Below, piece after piece: positions 8,091-19,786 of a stretch of DNA of 64,000 nt; position 1 is the stretch's first letter; the number at the start of each line of letters is the position of its first letter. Under the pieces are notes generated by a model. That model saw nothing but the letters and a program-made list of their open reading frames with translations. It ran no database searches and was not told the DNA's origin. Position numbers and translations under genes: made by a program. The DNA is taken from assembly GCF_001865575.2 (NCBI RefSeq), contig NZ_CP017561.2:3100001-3164000 (forward strand). The letters are read 5' to 3'. This stretch comes from Paraburkholderia sprentiae WSM5005. Its GTDB lineage: Bacteria > Pseudomonadota > Gammaproteobacteria > Burkholderiales > Burkholderiaceae.

Positions 8091-8108
8091 AGTTTCGAGA
8101 CAGGTCAA
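8081..8108 (-). promoter_or_regulatory. Probable sigma70 promoter of nrdA
   Basis: On the minus strand, TTGACC (8108-8103) and TATACT (8086-8081) are separated by 16 nt. The expected transcription start is near 8074, which gives a leader of about 380 nt to nrdA. The -10 hexamer lies inside an NrdR box. Confidence 0.7.
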
Positions 8109-8224
8109 ATCGTTTTATTTGCCCTCGGCGCCTTGACTTTTGCCTCGTGCGGCGCGCAGAAGCTCCCCGGAGACGCAGGCTGCGCCTCGTTCTCTGCGGA
8201 TTACGCAAGATCGTGCGAAGGGGA

Positions 8225-8821
8225 TTACCGCTTTTCTGAAAACTTGAGATAGGGGAAATACCGACCGTCGAGCGAGGTGTCGCGCCGCAGCCGTGGCCAC
8301 TCGAAATACGGACCAGGATCGGTCTTGCGGCCGGGCGCGATGTCGGAGTGACCGGCCAGCGCGTCGATCGGATAGCGCGCCTGCAATGCGCTCACGAGCG
8401 CGGCGAGCGTGCGGTATTGCGCCGCTTCGAAGGCGGTGGTGTCGCTGCCTTCGAGTTCGATGCCAATCGAGAAATCATTGCAGCGCTCCCGGCCGAAAAA
8501 ATTCGACGGCCCGGCGTGCCACGCGCGCTCGTCGCATGACACGAACTGCTCGAGTGCGCCGTCGCGACGAATCACGAAATGCGCGGACACGCGCACGCCG
8601 CGCAGCTGCGTGTCGTAGTACGGGTGAGCGTCGCAGTCGAGCGTGTTCTGGAACAGCTCGGCAATTGCGGTGCCGCCGAACTCGTTCGGCGGCAGGCTGA
8701 TGTTGTGGACGACGATCAGCGTCGGCACCGCACCTTGCGGCCGCGCTTCGAAGTTCGGCGAGGGGAGCTTGCGTGCGGCGGGAACCCAACCGTCGGCGTC
8801 GACGGTGAACGCGCCGCTCAT
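8225..8821 (-). CDS. ampD: 1,6-anhydro-N-acetylmuramyl-L-alanine amidase AmpD
   Basis: 198 aa cytoplasmic zinc amidase that cleaves the stem peptide from 1,6-anhydroMurNAc-peptides during cell-wall recycling. In many Gram-negative bacteria its loss leads to AmpR-driven beta-lactamase induction. The N-acetylmuramoyl-L-alanine amidase type 2 fold is evident: VVHN (His39), AGHSD (His158) and GRKTDPGP (Asp168) are the expected zinc ligands. The ATG at 8821 overlaps the stop of the upstream PP0621-like gene as ATGA, indicating translational coupling, so a longer frame starting at 8932 is rejected. Confidence 0.93.
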   Translation of the reverse strand: MSGAFTVDADGWVPAARKLPSPNFEARPQGAVPTLIVVHNISLPPNEFGGTAIAELFQNTLDCDAHPYYDTQLRGVRVSAHFVIRRDGALEQFVSCDERAWHAGPSNFFGRERCNDFSIGIELEGSDTTAFEAAQYRTLAALVSALQARYPIDALAGHSDIAPGRKTDPGPYFEWPRLRRDTSLDGRYFPYLKFSEKR

Positions 8822-9126
8822 CGAGCCTCGCGGCCGCTCGGACGCGCGCCGTGGCGCTGCGCGTGCGCGGCGCAGCAGAACACCTGCCCCGCCACGCTGA
8901 CCGAGTCGCTCTGCGGCGCATGCACGCCGCACTCGACGCAGCGGATCATCGGCTCGGCAAGCTGCGGCTGTTCCTTCGAGGCACGCGCGCCGCCATTCGC
9001 AGCGCCGGCACCGTTAGCGGCACGGGCACCGGTGCGTTGCGCGGTTTGTGCGTCGTGGCGGCGCAGCGCCTTCACGAGCCATTGACCGACGATGAACAGC
9101 AGAATCAGCAAAAAGATTTGTCGCAT
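8818..9126 (-). CDS. PP0621-family small membrane protein
   Basis: 102 aa. One N-terminal hydrophobic helix (IFLLILLFIVGQWLVKAL, about residues 4-21), an Ala/Gly-rich linker, then a C-terminal cysteine module CVECGVH...FCCAAHAQRH that looks like a small metal (zinc)-binding ribbon. This layout matches the PP0621 family, whose function is unknown. It sits between the CcsA/YpjD-like gene and ampD and shares a 4-nt overlap with ampD, so the three are probably one operon. Confidence 0.78.
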   Translation of the reverse strand: MRQIFLLILLFIVGQWLVKALRRHDAQTAQRTGARAANGAGAANGGARASKEQPQLAEPMIRCVECGVHAPQSDSVSVAGQVFCCAAHAQRHGARPSGREAR

Positions 9127-9136
9127 GGGGACACGC

Positions 9137-10060
9137 TCACACTACAGGCCGGTGCAACAGCACCTCGAAAACGAAACGGCTGCCGACGTACGCGAGCAAC
9201 AGCGCGACGAACGAGGCCAGCACCCAGCGCAATGCCGCACGGCCGCGCCAGCCGGACACCTTGCGCGCGGTCAGCAGCGCGCCGAACATCACCCACGAAA
9301 GAATCGCGAACACGGTCTTGTGATCGAGCCGCAACGCGCGGTCGATCAGCTGCTCGCTGAACAGGATGCCCGACAGCAGCGTCAGCGTCAGCAGCACGAA
9401 GCCGGCGCCGATCAGACGGAATAGCAGCTTCTCGAGCGTGAGCAGCGGCGGCAGCGTATCGAGCCAGCTCGACCACCAGCCGTTGCCCGCCGCCGCGTGC
9501 CGCTGCGCGAGACCGCCGCGCATCGCATGCAAACGCCGCTCGACAGCAAGCATCAGCACCGCGTGCAGCGCCGCGATCGCGAACAGACCGTACGCGACGT
9601 TCGCGATGAGGAAGTGCAGCTTGAACATCGGCGCGGCCGCATACGGCAGCACGCGCACGCCGCCGAACGCGAGCGGCAGCAGCGACGCCACGCAAGCGAG
9701 CGGCAACACCAGCAGCCGCAAGCCGTCGAGCGGGAAGAAGAAACTCTCGATCCAGTAGATGCCGGCGCCAAGCCAGAACATCGCGGACAGCGCAAACGCG
9801 AAGCCGAACACCATCGCGTTCTGCGGGAAGATCGTGGTATGCAGCAGCACGCCGTGAGCGAGCAGCGCGACGAACAGCAGCGCGCGCCCCGGCGCGCTCA
9901 TGCCGGAGGCGACCAGGGCGCCCGCGCTGGCGGCATGACCGGACAGCGGCGGCACGCTCTCGAGCAGCGGACGCACGGCCAGGTGCCGGTGCGAGCGCCA
10001 GCCGGCCACCGCGAGGCCGCCGTAGAGAAGCGCGGTGAGGGCATACAGTACAATATCCAT
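9137..10060 (-). CDS. CcsA/YpjD-like cytochrome c assembly family membrane protein
   Basis: 307 aa, about eight predicted membrane helices. It resembles the integral membrane protein YpjD (cytochrome C assembly family), which in many proteobacteria lies opposite ffh, as here. Conserved His residues in membrane loops (LLAHGVLLH, LHFLIANVAYG, LDHKTVFAILSW) recall the haem-handling family, but the true substrate is not established. The ATG at 10058-10060 is used. It leads a probable operon with the PP0621 gene (10-nt gap) and ampD. Confidence 0.85.
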   Translation of the reverse strand: MDIVLYALTALLYGGLAVAGWRSHRHLAVRPLLESVPPLSGHAASAGALVASGMSAPGRALLFVALLAHGVLLHTTIFPQNAMVFGFAFALSAMFWLGAGIYWIESFFFPLDGLRLLVLPLACVASLLPLAFGGVRVLPYAAAPMFKLHFLIANVAYGLFAIAALHAVLMLAVERRLHAMRGGLAQRHAAAGNGWWSSWLDTLPPLLTLEKLLFRLIGAGFVLLTLTLLSGILFSEQLIDRALRLDHKTVFAILSWVMFGALLTARKVSGWRGRAALRWVLASFVALLLAYVGSRFVFEVLLHRPVV

Positions 10061-10141
10061 ATTCGAAGTTTACACTAGGGCCCTGCTCCGCGACGTCTTG
10101 CGCTTCGCGCGCTGCGCGGGTCCCACCGTCCATCGCTCCCC

Positions 10142-11509
10142 ATGCTCGACAATCTGACTCAACGGATGGCGCGCGTCGTCAAGACGCTGCGCGGCGAAGC
10201 CCGGCTTACCGAGGCGAACACCCAGGAAATGCTGCGCGAAGTGCGTCTCGCACTGCTCGAGGCCGACGTGGCGCTGCCCGTCGTGCGCGAGTTCATCGCC
10301 AAGGTCAAGGAGAAGGCGCTCGGCGAGGAAGTGATCGCCAGCCTATCGCCGGGTCAGGCGCTCGTCGGCGTCGTGCAGCGCGAGCTGACCGCGGTGATCG
10401 GCGGCGATTACGAAGGCAAGGCCGCCGAGCTCAATCTCGCCGTCACGCCGCCCGCGATCATTCTCATGGCGGGTCTGCAGGGTGCCGGTAAAACGACCAC
10501 GGTCGGCAAGCTCGCAAAGCTGCTGCGCGAAAAGTACAAGAAGAAGGTGCTGACGGTTTCGTGCGACGTCTATCGTCCCGCCGCTATCGCGCAGCTGAAA
10601 ACGGTGACCGAGCAGGTCGGCGCGGACTTCTTCCCGTCGGAGCCGAACCAGAAGCCGGTCGACATCGCGCGCGCCGCGCTCGACTGGGCCAAGCGGCACT
10701 ATCACGACGTGCTGCTCGTCGACACGGCCGGCCGTCTCGGTATCGACGAAGCGATGATGAATGAAATCGCCGCGCTGCACGCCGAGCTGAAGCCGGCGGA
10801 AACGCTGTTCGTCGTCGACGCGATGCTCGGCCAGGACGCGGTCAACACCGCCAAGGCGTTCAGCGACGCGCTGCCGCTTACCGGCGTCGTGCTGACCAAG
10901 CTCGACGGTGATTCGCGCGGTGGCGCGGCGCTGTCGGTACGTCACGTGACGGGCAAGCCGGTCAAGTTCGTGGGTGTCGCCGAAAAACTCGACGGCCTCG
11001 AAGTGTTCCACCCGGACCGCATGGCGAGCCGCATTCTCGGCATGGGCGACATTCTCGCGCTGGTCGAGGAAGCGCAGCGCGGCGTCGACGTGCAGGCCGC
11101 GCAGAAGCTCGCCGACAAGGTCAAAAAAGGCGGCGACTTCGACCTCAACGATTTCCGCGCGCAGCTCACGCAAATGAAGGGCATGGGCGGTCTGTCGACG
11201 CTGATGGACAAGCTGCCCGCGCAGTTCCAGCAGGCCGCGGCCGGCGCTGACATGAGCCAGGCCGAGAAGCAGATGCGCCGCATGGAAGGCATCATCAACT
11301 CGATGACGCCGGCCGAGCGCGCCAAGCCCGAATTGATCAAGGCGACCCGCAAGCGCCGCATCGCCGCGGGCGCGGGCGTACAGGTGCAGGAAGTCAACCG
11401 CATGCTGAACCAGTACGAACAGATGCGCACGATGATGAAGAAGCTCAAGGGCGGCAACCTGCAGAAGATGATGCGCGGCATGAAGGGCATGATGCCCGGC
11501 ATGCGCTAA
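10142..11509 (+). CDS. ffh: Signal recognition particle protein Ffh
   Basis: 455 aa SRP54-type GTPase that binds 4.5S RNA and signal anchors and delivers inner-membrane proteins to FtsY. N domain ~1-90; G domain with G1 GLQGAGKTT (111-119), DTAGR and TKLDGD motifs; then a methionine-rich M domain from about 325 (MKGMGGLSTLMDKLP ... KKLKGGNLQKMMRGMKGMM). Length is normal. It is transcribed divergently from the CcsA/YpjD-like gene with only 81 nt between them. Confidence 0.97.
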   Translation: MLDNLTQRMARVVKTLRGEARLTEANTQEMLREVRLALLEADVALPVVREFIAKVKEKALGEEVIASLSPGQALVGVVQRELTAVIGGDYEGKAAELNLAVTPPAIILMAGLQGAGKTTTVGKLAKLLREKYKKKVLTVSCDVYRPAAIAQLKTVTEQVGADFFPSEPNQKPVDIARAALDWAKRHYHDVLLVDTAGRLGIDEAMMNEIAALHAELKPAETLFVVDAMLGQDAVNTAKAFSDALPLTGVVLTKLDGDSRGGAALSVRHVTGKPVKFVGVAEKLDGLEVFHPDRMASRILGMGDILALVEEAQRGVDVQAAQKLADKVKKGGDFDLNDFRAQLTQMKGMGGLSTLMDKLPAQFQQAAAGADMSQAEKQMRRMEGIINSMTPAERAKPELIKATRKRRIAAGAGVQVQEVNRMLNQYEQMRTMMKKLKGGNLQKMMRGMKGMMPGMR

Positions 11510-11547
11510 GCTTGATGGGAACGGCGCTCGCTCGCGCCGATGCGTGG

Positions 11548-11576
11548 CTGACTTCGGCATCGTGCGGGTTTATTCT
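11548..11576 (+). promoter_or_regulatory. Possible promoter of the phosphoribosyltransferase gene
   Basis: CTGACT (11548-11553) and TATTCT (11571-11576) are 17 nt apart; each matches the sigma70 consensus at four of six positions. The expected start is about 80 nt before the ATG at 11663. Weak but well placed. Confidence 0.35.
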
Positions 11577-11662
11577 GTAGCGCATCGCGTCGTCCCTCGC
11601 GGGAACGTCCCCCGGGATGTTGCCTCTCACACTATGTACACAGTTACCGTCCGTCAGACGTC

Positions 11663-12214
11663 ATGAACCGCGAAGAAGCCCTCCATATTTTTCAACACTC
11701 CGAAGAGATCGTTTCGGCCTCGGACGTCACTGCGTCGATCATCCGCATGGCGGGCGCCATCCGCGACGAGATGAGCGAGGACTTTCCGCTCGTTCTGTCG
11801 GTGATGGGCGGCGCCGCGGTATTCACCGGCATGCTGCTGCCGCATCTCAATTTCCCGCTCGAGTTCGACTACATCCATCTGACGCGCTACCGCAATACGA
11901 CCAAGGGCAGCAACGAGATGCAATGGCGCGTTGCGCCGGCCGAGTCGGTGAAGGATCGCGTGGTGCTCGTGCTCGACGACATCCTCGACGAAGGCGAGAC
12001 GATGGCCGCGATCCGCGACCGCATCCTGGCGATGGGCGCGAGGCGCTTTCTGTCCGCGGTGCTGTGCGAGAAGATCATTCCGAAGGCGAAGCCGCTGCGC
12101 CCCGATTACTGCGGTTTCGAAGTGCCGGACCGGTATGTGTTCGGCTGCGGGATGGACGCCAAGGGGTATTGGCGCAATCTGCCGACCATTCGGGCTTTGA
12201 CCGAGGGGGCGTGA
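11663..12214 (+). CDS. hpt: Hypoxanthine-guanine phosphoribosyltransferase
   Basis: 183 aa type I PRTase for purine salvage: converts hypoxanthine or guanine plus PRPP to IMP or GMP. The PRPP loop VVLVLDDILDEGET lies at about residues 100-112, and the FDYIHLTRYR stretch precedes the flexible loop. Sequence style matches the beta-proteobacterial hypoxanthine-guanine PRTase family. Start is ATG at 11663. It stands alone after ffh and ends just before a bidirectional terminator. Confidence 0.9.
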   Translation: MNREEALHIFQHSEEIVSASDVTASIIRMAGAIRDEMSEDFPLVLSVMGGAAVFTGMLLPHLNFPLEFDYIHLTRYRNTTKGSNEMQWRVAPAESVKDRVVLVLDDILDEGETMAAIRDRILAMGARRFLSAVLCEKIIPKAKPLRPDYCGFEVPDRYVFGCGMDAKGYWRNLPTIRALTEGA

Positions 12215-12240
12215 GCGGCGCATCCGCGTACCGGCGAAAA

Positions 12241-12268
12241 AAAAAGCAGCCTGCATGGCTGCTTTTTT
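12241..12268. terminator. Bidirectional terminator between hpt and marC
   Basis: Stem 12245-12251 with 12257-12263 (7 bp, loop TGCAT), flanked by an A-run on the left and a T-run on the right, so it works for both converging genes. Confidence 0.85.
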
Positions 12269-12307
12269 ATTGCTGCGACAGTCGCAACTCGCACGCCGCC
12301 GCCCGCT

Positions 12308-12907
12308 TCAGAGCTTGTGCACGAAAGAGCGGATACCGCCGAGCATCATCTCGACTGAAATCGCGACGAGTACGAGGCCCATCAGCCGCTCGAACGCCGC
12401 CATCACCCGTTCGCCGAGCCAGGCTTGAATGCGCTCTGCGAGCATCAGCACGATCGCGCAGATGATCATCGTGACGGTCAGCGCACCGACCCACTCGAAC
12501 ATCTTGCCCGGCGCCTGCGAGGTGAGCAGCATGACCGTCGCGAGCGCCGACGGGCCCGCCAACGCTGGAATCGCGAGCGGCACGATCAGCGGCTCGCCGC
12601 CGCGCGCATCGCCGCCGAACGGACCGTCCGGATGCGGAAACACCATGCGCAGCGCGATCAGAAACAGCACGATACCGCCGCCGATCCGCAACGACTGGTC
12701 ACTGAGGCTCATCATGCGCAGGAAGCTCTGCCCCAGCACCATGAACACCAGCAGGATGGCAAACGCGATCGCGACCTCGCGCAGGATCACGACCGTGCGA
12801 CGCTCCGGCACCACACCCCTCAGACAGCTGACGAAGATCGGGATGTTGCCGAGCGGATCGGTGATCAGGATCAGCAGCACGGTCGCGGACAGGAAGGTGT
12901 ACTCCAC
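12308..12907 (-). CDS. MarC-family inner membrane protein
   Basis: 199 aa with about six hydrophobic helices and the family features LILITDPLGNIPIF near the N-terminus and IPALAGPSALATVM in the middle. MarC/UPF0056 proteins are integral membrane proteins whose transport function is unproven; the old link to multiple antibiotic resistance is not supported. The start is GTG at 12907, with GGAG 6 nt upstream, 12 nt after the proS stop, so proS and marC form an operon. Confidence 0.85.
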   Translation of the reverse strand: MEYTFLSATVLLILITDPLGNIPIFVSCLRGVVPERRTVVILREVAIAFAILLVFMVLGQSFLRMMSLSDQSLRIGGGIVLFLIALRMVFPHPDGPFGGDARGGEPLIVPLAIPALAGPSALATVMLLTSQAPGKMFEWVGALTVTMIICAIVLMLAERIQAWLGERVMAAFERLMGLVLVAISVEMMLGGIRSFVHKL

Positions 12908-12919
12908 TGCCCGCTCCGC

Positions 12920-14656
<1,737 letters not shown>

Positions 14657-14957
14657 TCAAGGTGTCCAAAAGCGGCGGCTTCCGGTGGGAGCGCCAAAAA
14701 GGGTGAAAACATGGGGAAATCGACACAGATCGGTGGCGAAGCCGGCACGGTTCGCGCGACCGGCTGCGCTGCCCCCCGCGCGGCGCTGAAACCGCCGCGC
14801 AAAGCCTCTCACACAAGGGATGGGGCACGGAAAACCGACAGGCTACCGCAAACACGGGCCGGTTGCGGCGAATCGTTCCATTCTTATGCGATTCGGTGCG
14901 AAGGGTCCGTTATCTGTTTATAATCAAAGCAATTTTAAAGGATTCGAAGGTGGTTGT
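14657..14957. other. Divergent control region between proS and rppH
   Basis: 301 nt with no gene. A perfect -10 hexamer TATAAT at 14919-14924 on the plus strand would start rppH transcription about 25 nt before its ATG, but I see no good -35. No clear proS promoter was identified. Confidence 0.45.
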
Positions 14958-15707
14958 ATGCTGGATCGTGAAGGCTTTCGCCCGAACGTCGGCATCATCC
15001 TCTTGAACGCGCACAACGAGGTGTTTTGGGGTAAACGGCTCCGTGAACATTCCTGGCAGTTTCCGCAAGGGGGCATCAAATATGGTGAGACCCCAGTGCA
15101 AGCGATGTATCGGGAGTTACACGAAGAGACCGGGCTGCTTCCGGAGCACGTCAAGGTGATCGGTCGCACGCGCGACTGGTTGCGTTACGAGGTGCCTGAC
15201 AAGTTCATCAAGCGCGAAGTACGCGGTCATTACCGCGGCCAGAAACAAATCTGGTTTTTGCTCCGGATGGTAGGACGCGACTGCGACATCTGTCTGCGCG
15301 CCACCGACCACCCCGAGTTCGATGCGTGGCGTTGGAACGAGTATTGGGTACCGCTCGACTGTGTGATCGAGTTCAAGCGGGATGTGTATCAGTTGGCGCT
15401 GACGGAGTTGTCCCGTTTCATGCGCCGGCCTGCGCCGCGTGCGGAAAAACCTGGCGGGCATCATGGGTCGCGTTATCCCCGGATAGCGTCGTCGATGCAA
15501 AGCCCGCCGGATTCCACGGTAAGCACGGTGGTCGCTACCGTCACTACCGTGAGTTCGGTCAGCGTCGAAACTTCGACGCGCGTGCTGGTCGTGCCGGACT
15601 GCGGTCCCGGCTTACGGGATGCGAACGCGAGACCGGAGCACGAGCGGGAAACGGCCGAAGCCGACGACGCAGTCGCCCCGTTAGTCCGACGAGGCGTGCG
15701 CGATTAA
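14958..15707 (+). CDS. rppH: RNA pyrophosphohydrolase RppH
   Basis: 249 aa Nudix hydrolase that removes pyrophosphate from 5' ends of mRNA and triggers RNase E decay. Nudix box at residues 38-60, [11 protein letters not shown]...RELHEETGL, fits GX5EX7REUXEEXGU exactly. The N-terminal [17 protein letters not shown] is typical. The start is ATG at 14958 with AAGG 7 nt upstream and TATAAT just before; the frame is open further upstream but that lies above the promoter. Residues beyond about 165 form a low-complexity tail (Ser/Val/Thr- then Glu/Arg-rich) seen in the longer Burkholderia homologues. Confidence 0.93.
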   Translation: MLDREGFRPNVGIILLNAHNEVFWGKRLREHSWQFPQGGIKYGETPVQAMYRELHEETGLLPEHVKVIGRTRDWLRYEVPDKFIKREVRGHYRGQKQIWFLLRMVGRDCDICLRATDHPEFDAWRWNEYWVPLDCVIEFKRDVYQLALTELSRFMRRPAPRAEKPGGHHGSRYPRIASSMQSPPDSTVSTVVATVTTVSSVSVETSTRVLVVPDCGPGLRDANARPEHERETAEADDAVAPLVRRGVRD

Positions 15708-15714
15708 TCATTCC

Positions 15715-15735
15715 AGGCGGCGGCTCACGCCGCCT
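15715..15735 (+). terminator. Hairpin after rppH
   Basis: 8-bp GC stem (15715-15722 with 15728-15735) starts 7 nt after the rppH stop. It is followed by CTCTCTC rather than a T-run, so termination would be weak. Confidence 0.4.
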
Positions 15736-15783
15736 CTCTCTGGCGCGGCTTTCGGGCCGCGTCCGTCTTTCGAGGGAATCATA

Positions 15784-16341
15784 TTGAAAGCATTTGCACT
15801 CGCCGTGGCGTGCGTCGCCACCGGCGCCCTGCTGGCAGGCTGTTCGAGCGCCGGCAAACCGGCCAACAAAGACGACAGCGCGTTCACTTATCTGCTGGAT
15901 CGCCAGAGCAACTGGGTTGAAAACAAGGTTGACACGTTGCCGCCGCTGCCCACCGACGCAAACCTGCTGCCGTTCGAGGTTTCCGGCAATACGCCGCTGC
16001 AGTTCGCGATCGACCCGAAGTCGGTCAGCGTCGGCAATGACGGCGTCGTGCGCTACACGGTTGTCGTCACGAGCCCGGGCGGCGCGCGCAACGTCAATTA
16101 CGAGGGCATTCGCTGCGACACTTATGAATGGCGTCAGTACGCCGGCCTGAACGCCGATCACGATGGTTGGGACACGACGGTAGCCAACTCGTTTTCGCGC
16201 ATCGAAAACGGCGCGCTAAACGCGTACCAGGCCGCGCTGTATCAGGACTATATGTGCGCGAACAAGATGCCGACTGGCACGGCACAGCACATCGTCGAGA
16301 ACATCCGTTACAAGCGCACACAGACGTCGCAGATTCATTGA
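15784..16341 (+). CDS. CNP1-like family lipoprotein
   Basis: 185 aa. TTG start at 15784 preceded by GAGGG with a 7-nt spacer. Signal peptide with lipobox ALLAGC, lipidated Cys20. The body (WVENKVDTLPPLPTDANLLPF, RYTVVVTSPGGARNVNYEGIRC) matches the CNP1-like uncharacterised family of beta-proteobacteria. It has two further cysteines (EGIRCDTYEW, DYMCANKM) that could form a disulfide. Function unknown; an outer-envelope location is inferred. Confidence 0.82.
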   Translation: MKAFALAVACVATGALLAGCSSAGKPANKDDSAFTYLLDRQSNWVENKVDTLPPLPTDANLLPFEVSGNTPLQFAIDPKSVSVGNDGVVRYTVVVTSPGGARNVNYEGIRCDTYEWRQYAGLNADHDGWDTTVANSFSRIENGALNAYQAALYQDYMCANKMPTGTAQHIVENIRYKRTQTSQIH

Positions 16342-16375
16342 GCCCGTGCGCGCGATGCGCGCGTCGCCTGAAAGA

Positions 16376-17494
16376 TCAAAGCAGCACGAGATTGTCGCGA
16401 TGAATCAGCTCGGGCTCGAGCATGTAGCCGAGCACCGACTCGATCTCGCCGCTCGGACGCCGCTGGATCAGCTTGGTTTCCGCGCTGCTGTAGTTCGTCA
16501 AACCACGCGCGACCTCGCGCCCCGACACGCTCAGGCAGGCGATCACCTCGCCGCGTGCAAACGCACCCTGCACGTCGACGATGCCGATCGGCAGCAGGCT
16601 CTTGCCGCCGGCGGTCAGTTTTTCGACCGCGCCGTCGTCGATCACGACGTGGCCGCGCACCTGCAGGTGATCGGCCATCCATTGCTTGCGCGCCGCCATG
16701 CGCGCGGTGCGCGCGATCAGTTGCGTGCCGATCGCCTCGCCCGCCGCCAGCCTCACCAGCACGTCCGCCTCGCGCCCACTTGCGATCACCGTATTGGCGC
16801 CGCTATGGGCCGCGCGCTTCGCCGCGAAGATCTTGGTCAGCATGCCGCCGCGGCCGAGGCTCGAACCCGCTCCGCCCGCCATTGCCTCCAGTTCCGGCGC
16901 GCCCGCGTCGGCCTGCTCGACGAGCGTCGCGTTCGTGTCCTTGCGCGGATCGGCGGTGAAGAGACCTTGCTGGTCCGTCAGAATGATTAGCGCGTCGCCC
17001 TCGATCAAATTGGCGACCAGCGCACCGAGCGTGTCGTTGTCGCCGAACTTGATTTCGTCGGTGACGACCGTGTCGTTCTCGTTGATGATTGGCACGACAC
17101 CGAGCCGCAGCAGCGTGAGCAGCGTGGAGCGCGCATTCAGATAGCGCTCGCGATCGGCGAGGTCGGCGTGCGTAAGCAGGATCTGCGCGGTCTGGATGGA
17201 ATGCTCGGCGAAGCGGCTTTCGTACACTTGCGCGAGGCCCATCTGACCGACCGCCGCAGCCGCCTGCAACTCGTCGATTTCACGCGGCCGCTTCGTCCAG
17301 CCAAGCCGCTGCATGCCCTCGGCGATTGCGCCCGAGCTGACCAGCACCACTTCCTTGCCCTGCGCGCGCAGCGCGGCAATCTGCGCGGCCCAGCGGCCGA
17401 TCGCCGCGTGATCGAGGCCGCGCCCGTCGTTTGTGACGAGGCTCGAACCGACTTTGACGACCAGTCGCCGTGAATCTGCGATGACGGAACGCAT
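16376..17494 (-). CDS. proB: Glutamate 5-kinase
   Basis: 372 aa; first step of proline synthesis, phosphorylating glutamate with ATP. N-terminal amino-acid kinase domain ([15 protein letters not shown] start, [17 protein letters not shown] in the middle) followed by a C-terminal PUA domain (about residues 280-360). The ATG at 17494 keeps the canonical N-terminus and has GGGAG about 10 nt upstream; the longer frame to 17536 is rejected. It follows obgE by 69 nt, so the two may be co-transcribed. Confidence 0.95.
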   Translation of the reverse strand: MRSVIADSRRLVVKVGSSLVTNDGRGLDHAAIGRWAAQIAALRAQGKEVVLVSSGAIAEGMQRLGWTKRPREIDELQAAAAVGQMGLAQVYESRFAEHSIQTAQILLTHADLADRERYLNARSTLLTLLRLGVVPIINENDTVVTDEIKFGDNDTLGALVANLIEGDALIILTDQQGLFTADPRKDTNATLVEQADAGAPELEAMAGGAGSSLGRGGMLTKIFAAKRAAHSGANTVIASGREADVLVRLAAGEAIGTQLIARTARMAARKQWMADHLQVRGHVVIDDGAVEKLTAGGKSLLPIGIVDVQGAFARGEVIACLSVSGREVARGLTNYSSAETKLIQRRPSGEIESVLGYMLEPELIHRDNLVLL

Positions 17495-17563
17495 TGTGCG
17501 CTGTCTCCCAAGATGACGCGTGATGCATGCCGGCACCGGCCGCTGCCGCCGGCGCTCGACTTG

Positions 17564-18688
<1,125 letters not shown>

Positions 18689-18841
18689 TTACTCCGTCCC
18701 GTGGTGTACTGCCCGATTCGATGCAGGGGTTGATACTGATTGGATTGTGCTATTTTGCCGCGCGCGCCGCGCGCTGATCAATCGACGAACGGCATAGTCG
18801 CCCGTGACAAGCGGTTCACTGCGCGACTGCGGCGCCACAAT

Positions 18842-18875
18842 AAAAAAGGCCCCGCGAACTTCGCGGGGCCTTTTT
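18842..18875 (-). terminator. Terminator of rplU-rpmA
   Basis: A long GC stem (GGCCCCGCGA with its complement, about 10 bp, loop of 3-4) flanked by A-run and T-run. On the minus strand it sits 30-60 nt after the rpmA stop and ends in TTTTTT. Confidence 0.85.
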
Positions 18876-18904
18876 CCGGTCCTGAAGCCCGTGCCTGATT
18901 AAAC

Positions 18905-19165
18905 TCAGGCTGCCGGAACGACGGAAACGGTGTGCTTCTTCGCCGCGCCCTTCGTCGAGAACTGGACGTGGCCGTCCTTCAGCGCGAACAGGGTGTGATC
19001 CTTGCCCATGCCAACGTTTTCGCCAGCGTGCATGCGCGTACCGCGCTGACGCACGATGATGCCACCAGCGTTGATAGCCTGGCCGCCGTAAACCTTAACG
19101 CCGAGGCGCTTCGATTCGGAGTCGCGGCCGTTCCGGGACGATCCGCCTGCCTTTTTGTGTGCCAT
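18905..19165 (-). CDS. rpmA: 50S ribosomal protein L27
   Basis: 86 aa. [20 protein letters not shown] is the standard L27 N-terminus, which reaches the peptidyl-transferase centre; [22 protein letters not shown] follows. Full length. 25 nt downstream of rplU in the same operon. Confidence 0.98.
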   Translation of the reverse strand: MAHKKAGGSSRNGRDSESKRLGVKVYGGQAINAGGIIVRQRGTRMHAGENVGMGKDHTLFALKDGHVQFSTKGAAKKHTVSVVPAA

Positions 19166-19190
19166 TTGATTTGCTCCTTAACCGGTGCGC

Positions 19191-19502
19191 TTACGCGTTG
19201 ATCGCGTCGATGCGCAGTTCGGTATAGTTCTGGCGGTGGCCGCCATGCTTCTGGTAGTGCTTCCGGCGACGCATCTTGAAGATCGTCACTTTGGCGTGGC
19301 GACCTTGCGACACGACGGTAGCCTTGACGGAAGCCCCGCTGACCAGCGGCGTACCGAACTTAATCGATTCGCCTTCGCCCACTGCGAGAACCTGGTCGAG
19401 CGTGATTTCAGCGTCAATGTCTGCCGGTATCTGTTCTACTTTAAGTTTTTCGCCGACGGCAACCTTGTACTGCTTGCCACCGGTTTTTATGACCGCGTAC
19501 AT
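19191..19502 (-). CDS. rplU: 50S ribosomal protein L21
   Basis: 103 aa. [14 protein letters not shown] at the start and [21 protein letters not shown] near the end are diagnostic. ATG at 19502 with GAGG 6 nt upstream; the frame opens further upstream but that part overlaps the promoter. It leads the rplU-rpmA operon. Confidence 0.98.
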   Translation of the reverse strand: MYAVIKTGGKQYKVAVGEKLKVEQIPADIDAEITLDQVLAVGEGESIKFGTPLVSGASVKATVVSQGRHAKVTIFKMRRRKHYQKHGGHRQNYTELRIDAINA

Positions 19503-19556
19503 TGAGAACCTCACTCTGTATTCATTTTTCCCACGCACCGCGCGCGGAAACCTTCG

Positions 19557-19585
19557 ATTATACATAGAGTTAGCTACTCGGTCAA
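19557..19585 (-). promoter_or_regulatory. Strong sigma70 promoter of rplU-rpmA
   Basis: TTGACC (19585-19580) and perfect TATAAT (19562-19557) are separated by 17 nt on the minus strand, giving a leader of about 45 nt. Confidence 0.88.
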
Positions 19586-19786
19586 AGTCTCCTCAGCAAA
19601 CCGTCTACCGTCCGGCTTCGCCGTCTCTCGCAGGCGCTCGCATGCGGTAACACGCGACGCGCGGCGCCCGCAGACGACCTTTGGCAAGCGGCCCTCGCGC
19701 CATGCGGAACGCTTGCGCGCCGCAGCCGACGACCCTGAAACGCCCCGATCGCCTTATAATTCGCGGCACTACCCAATTCAGCCATC

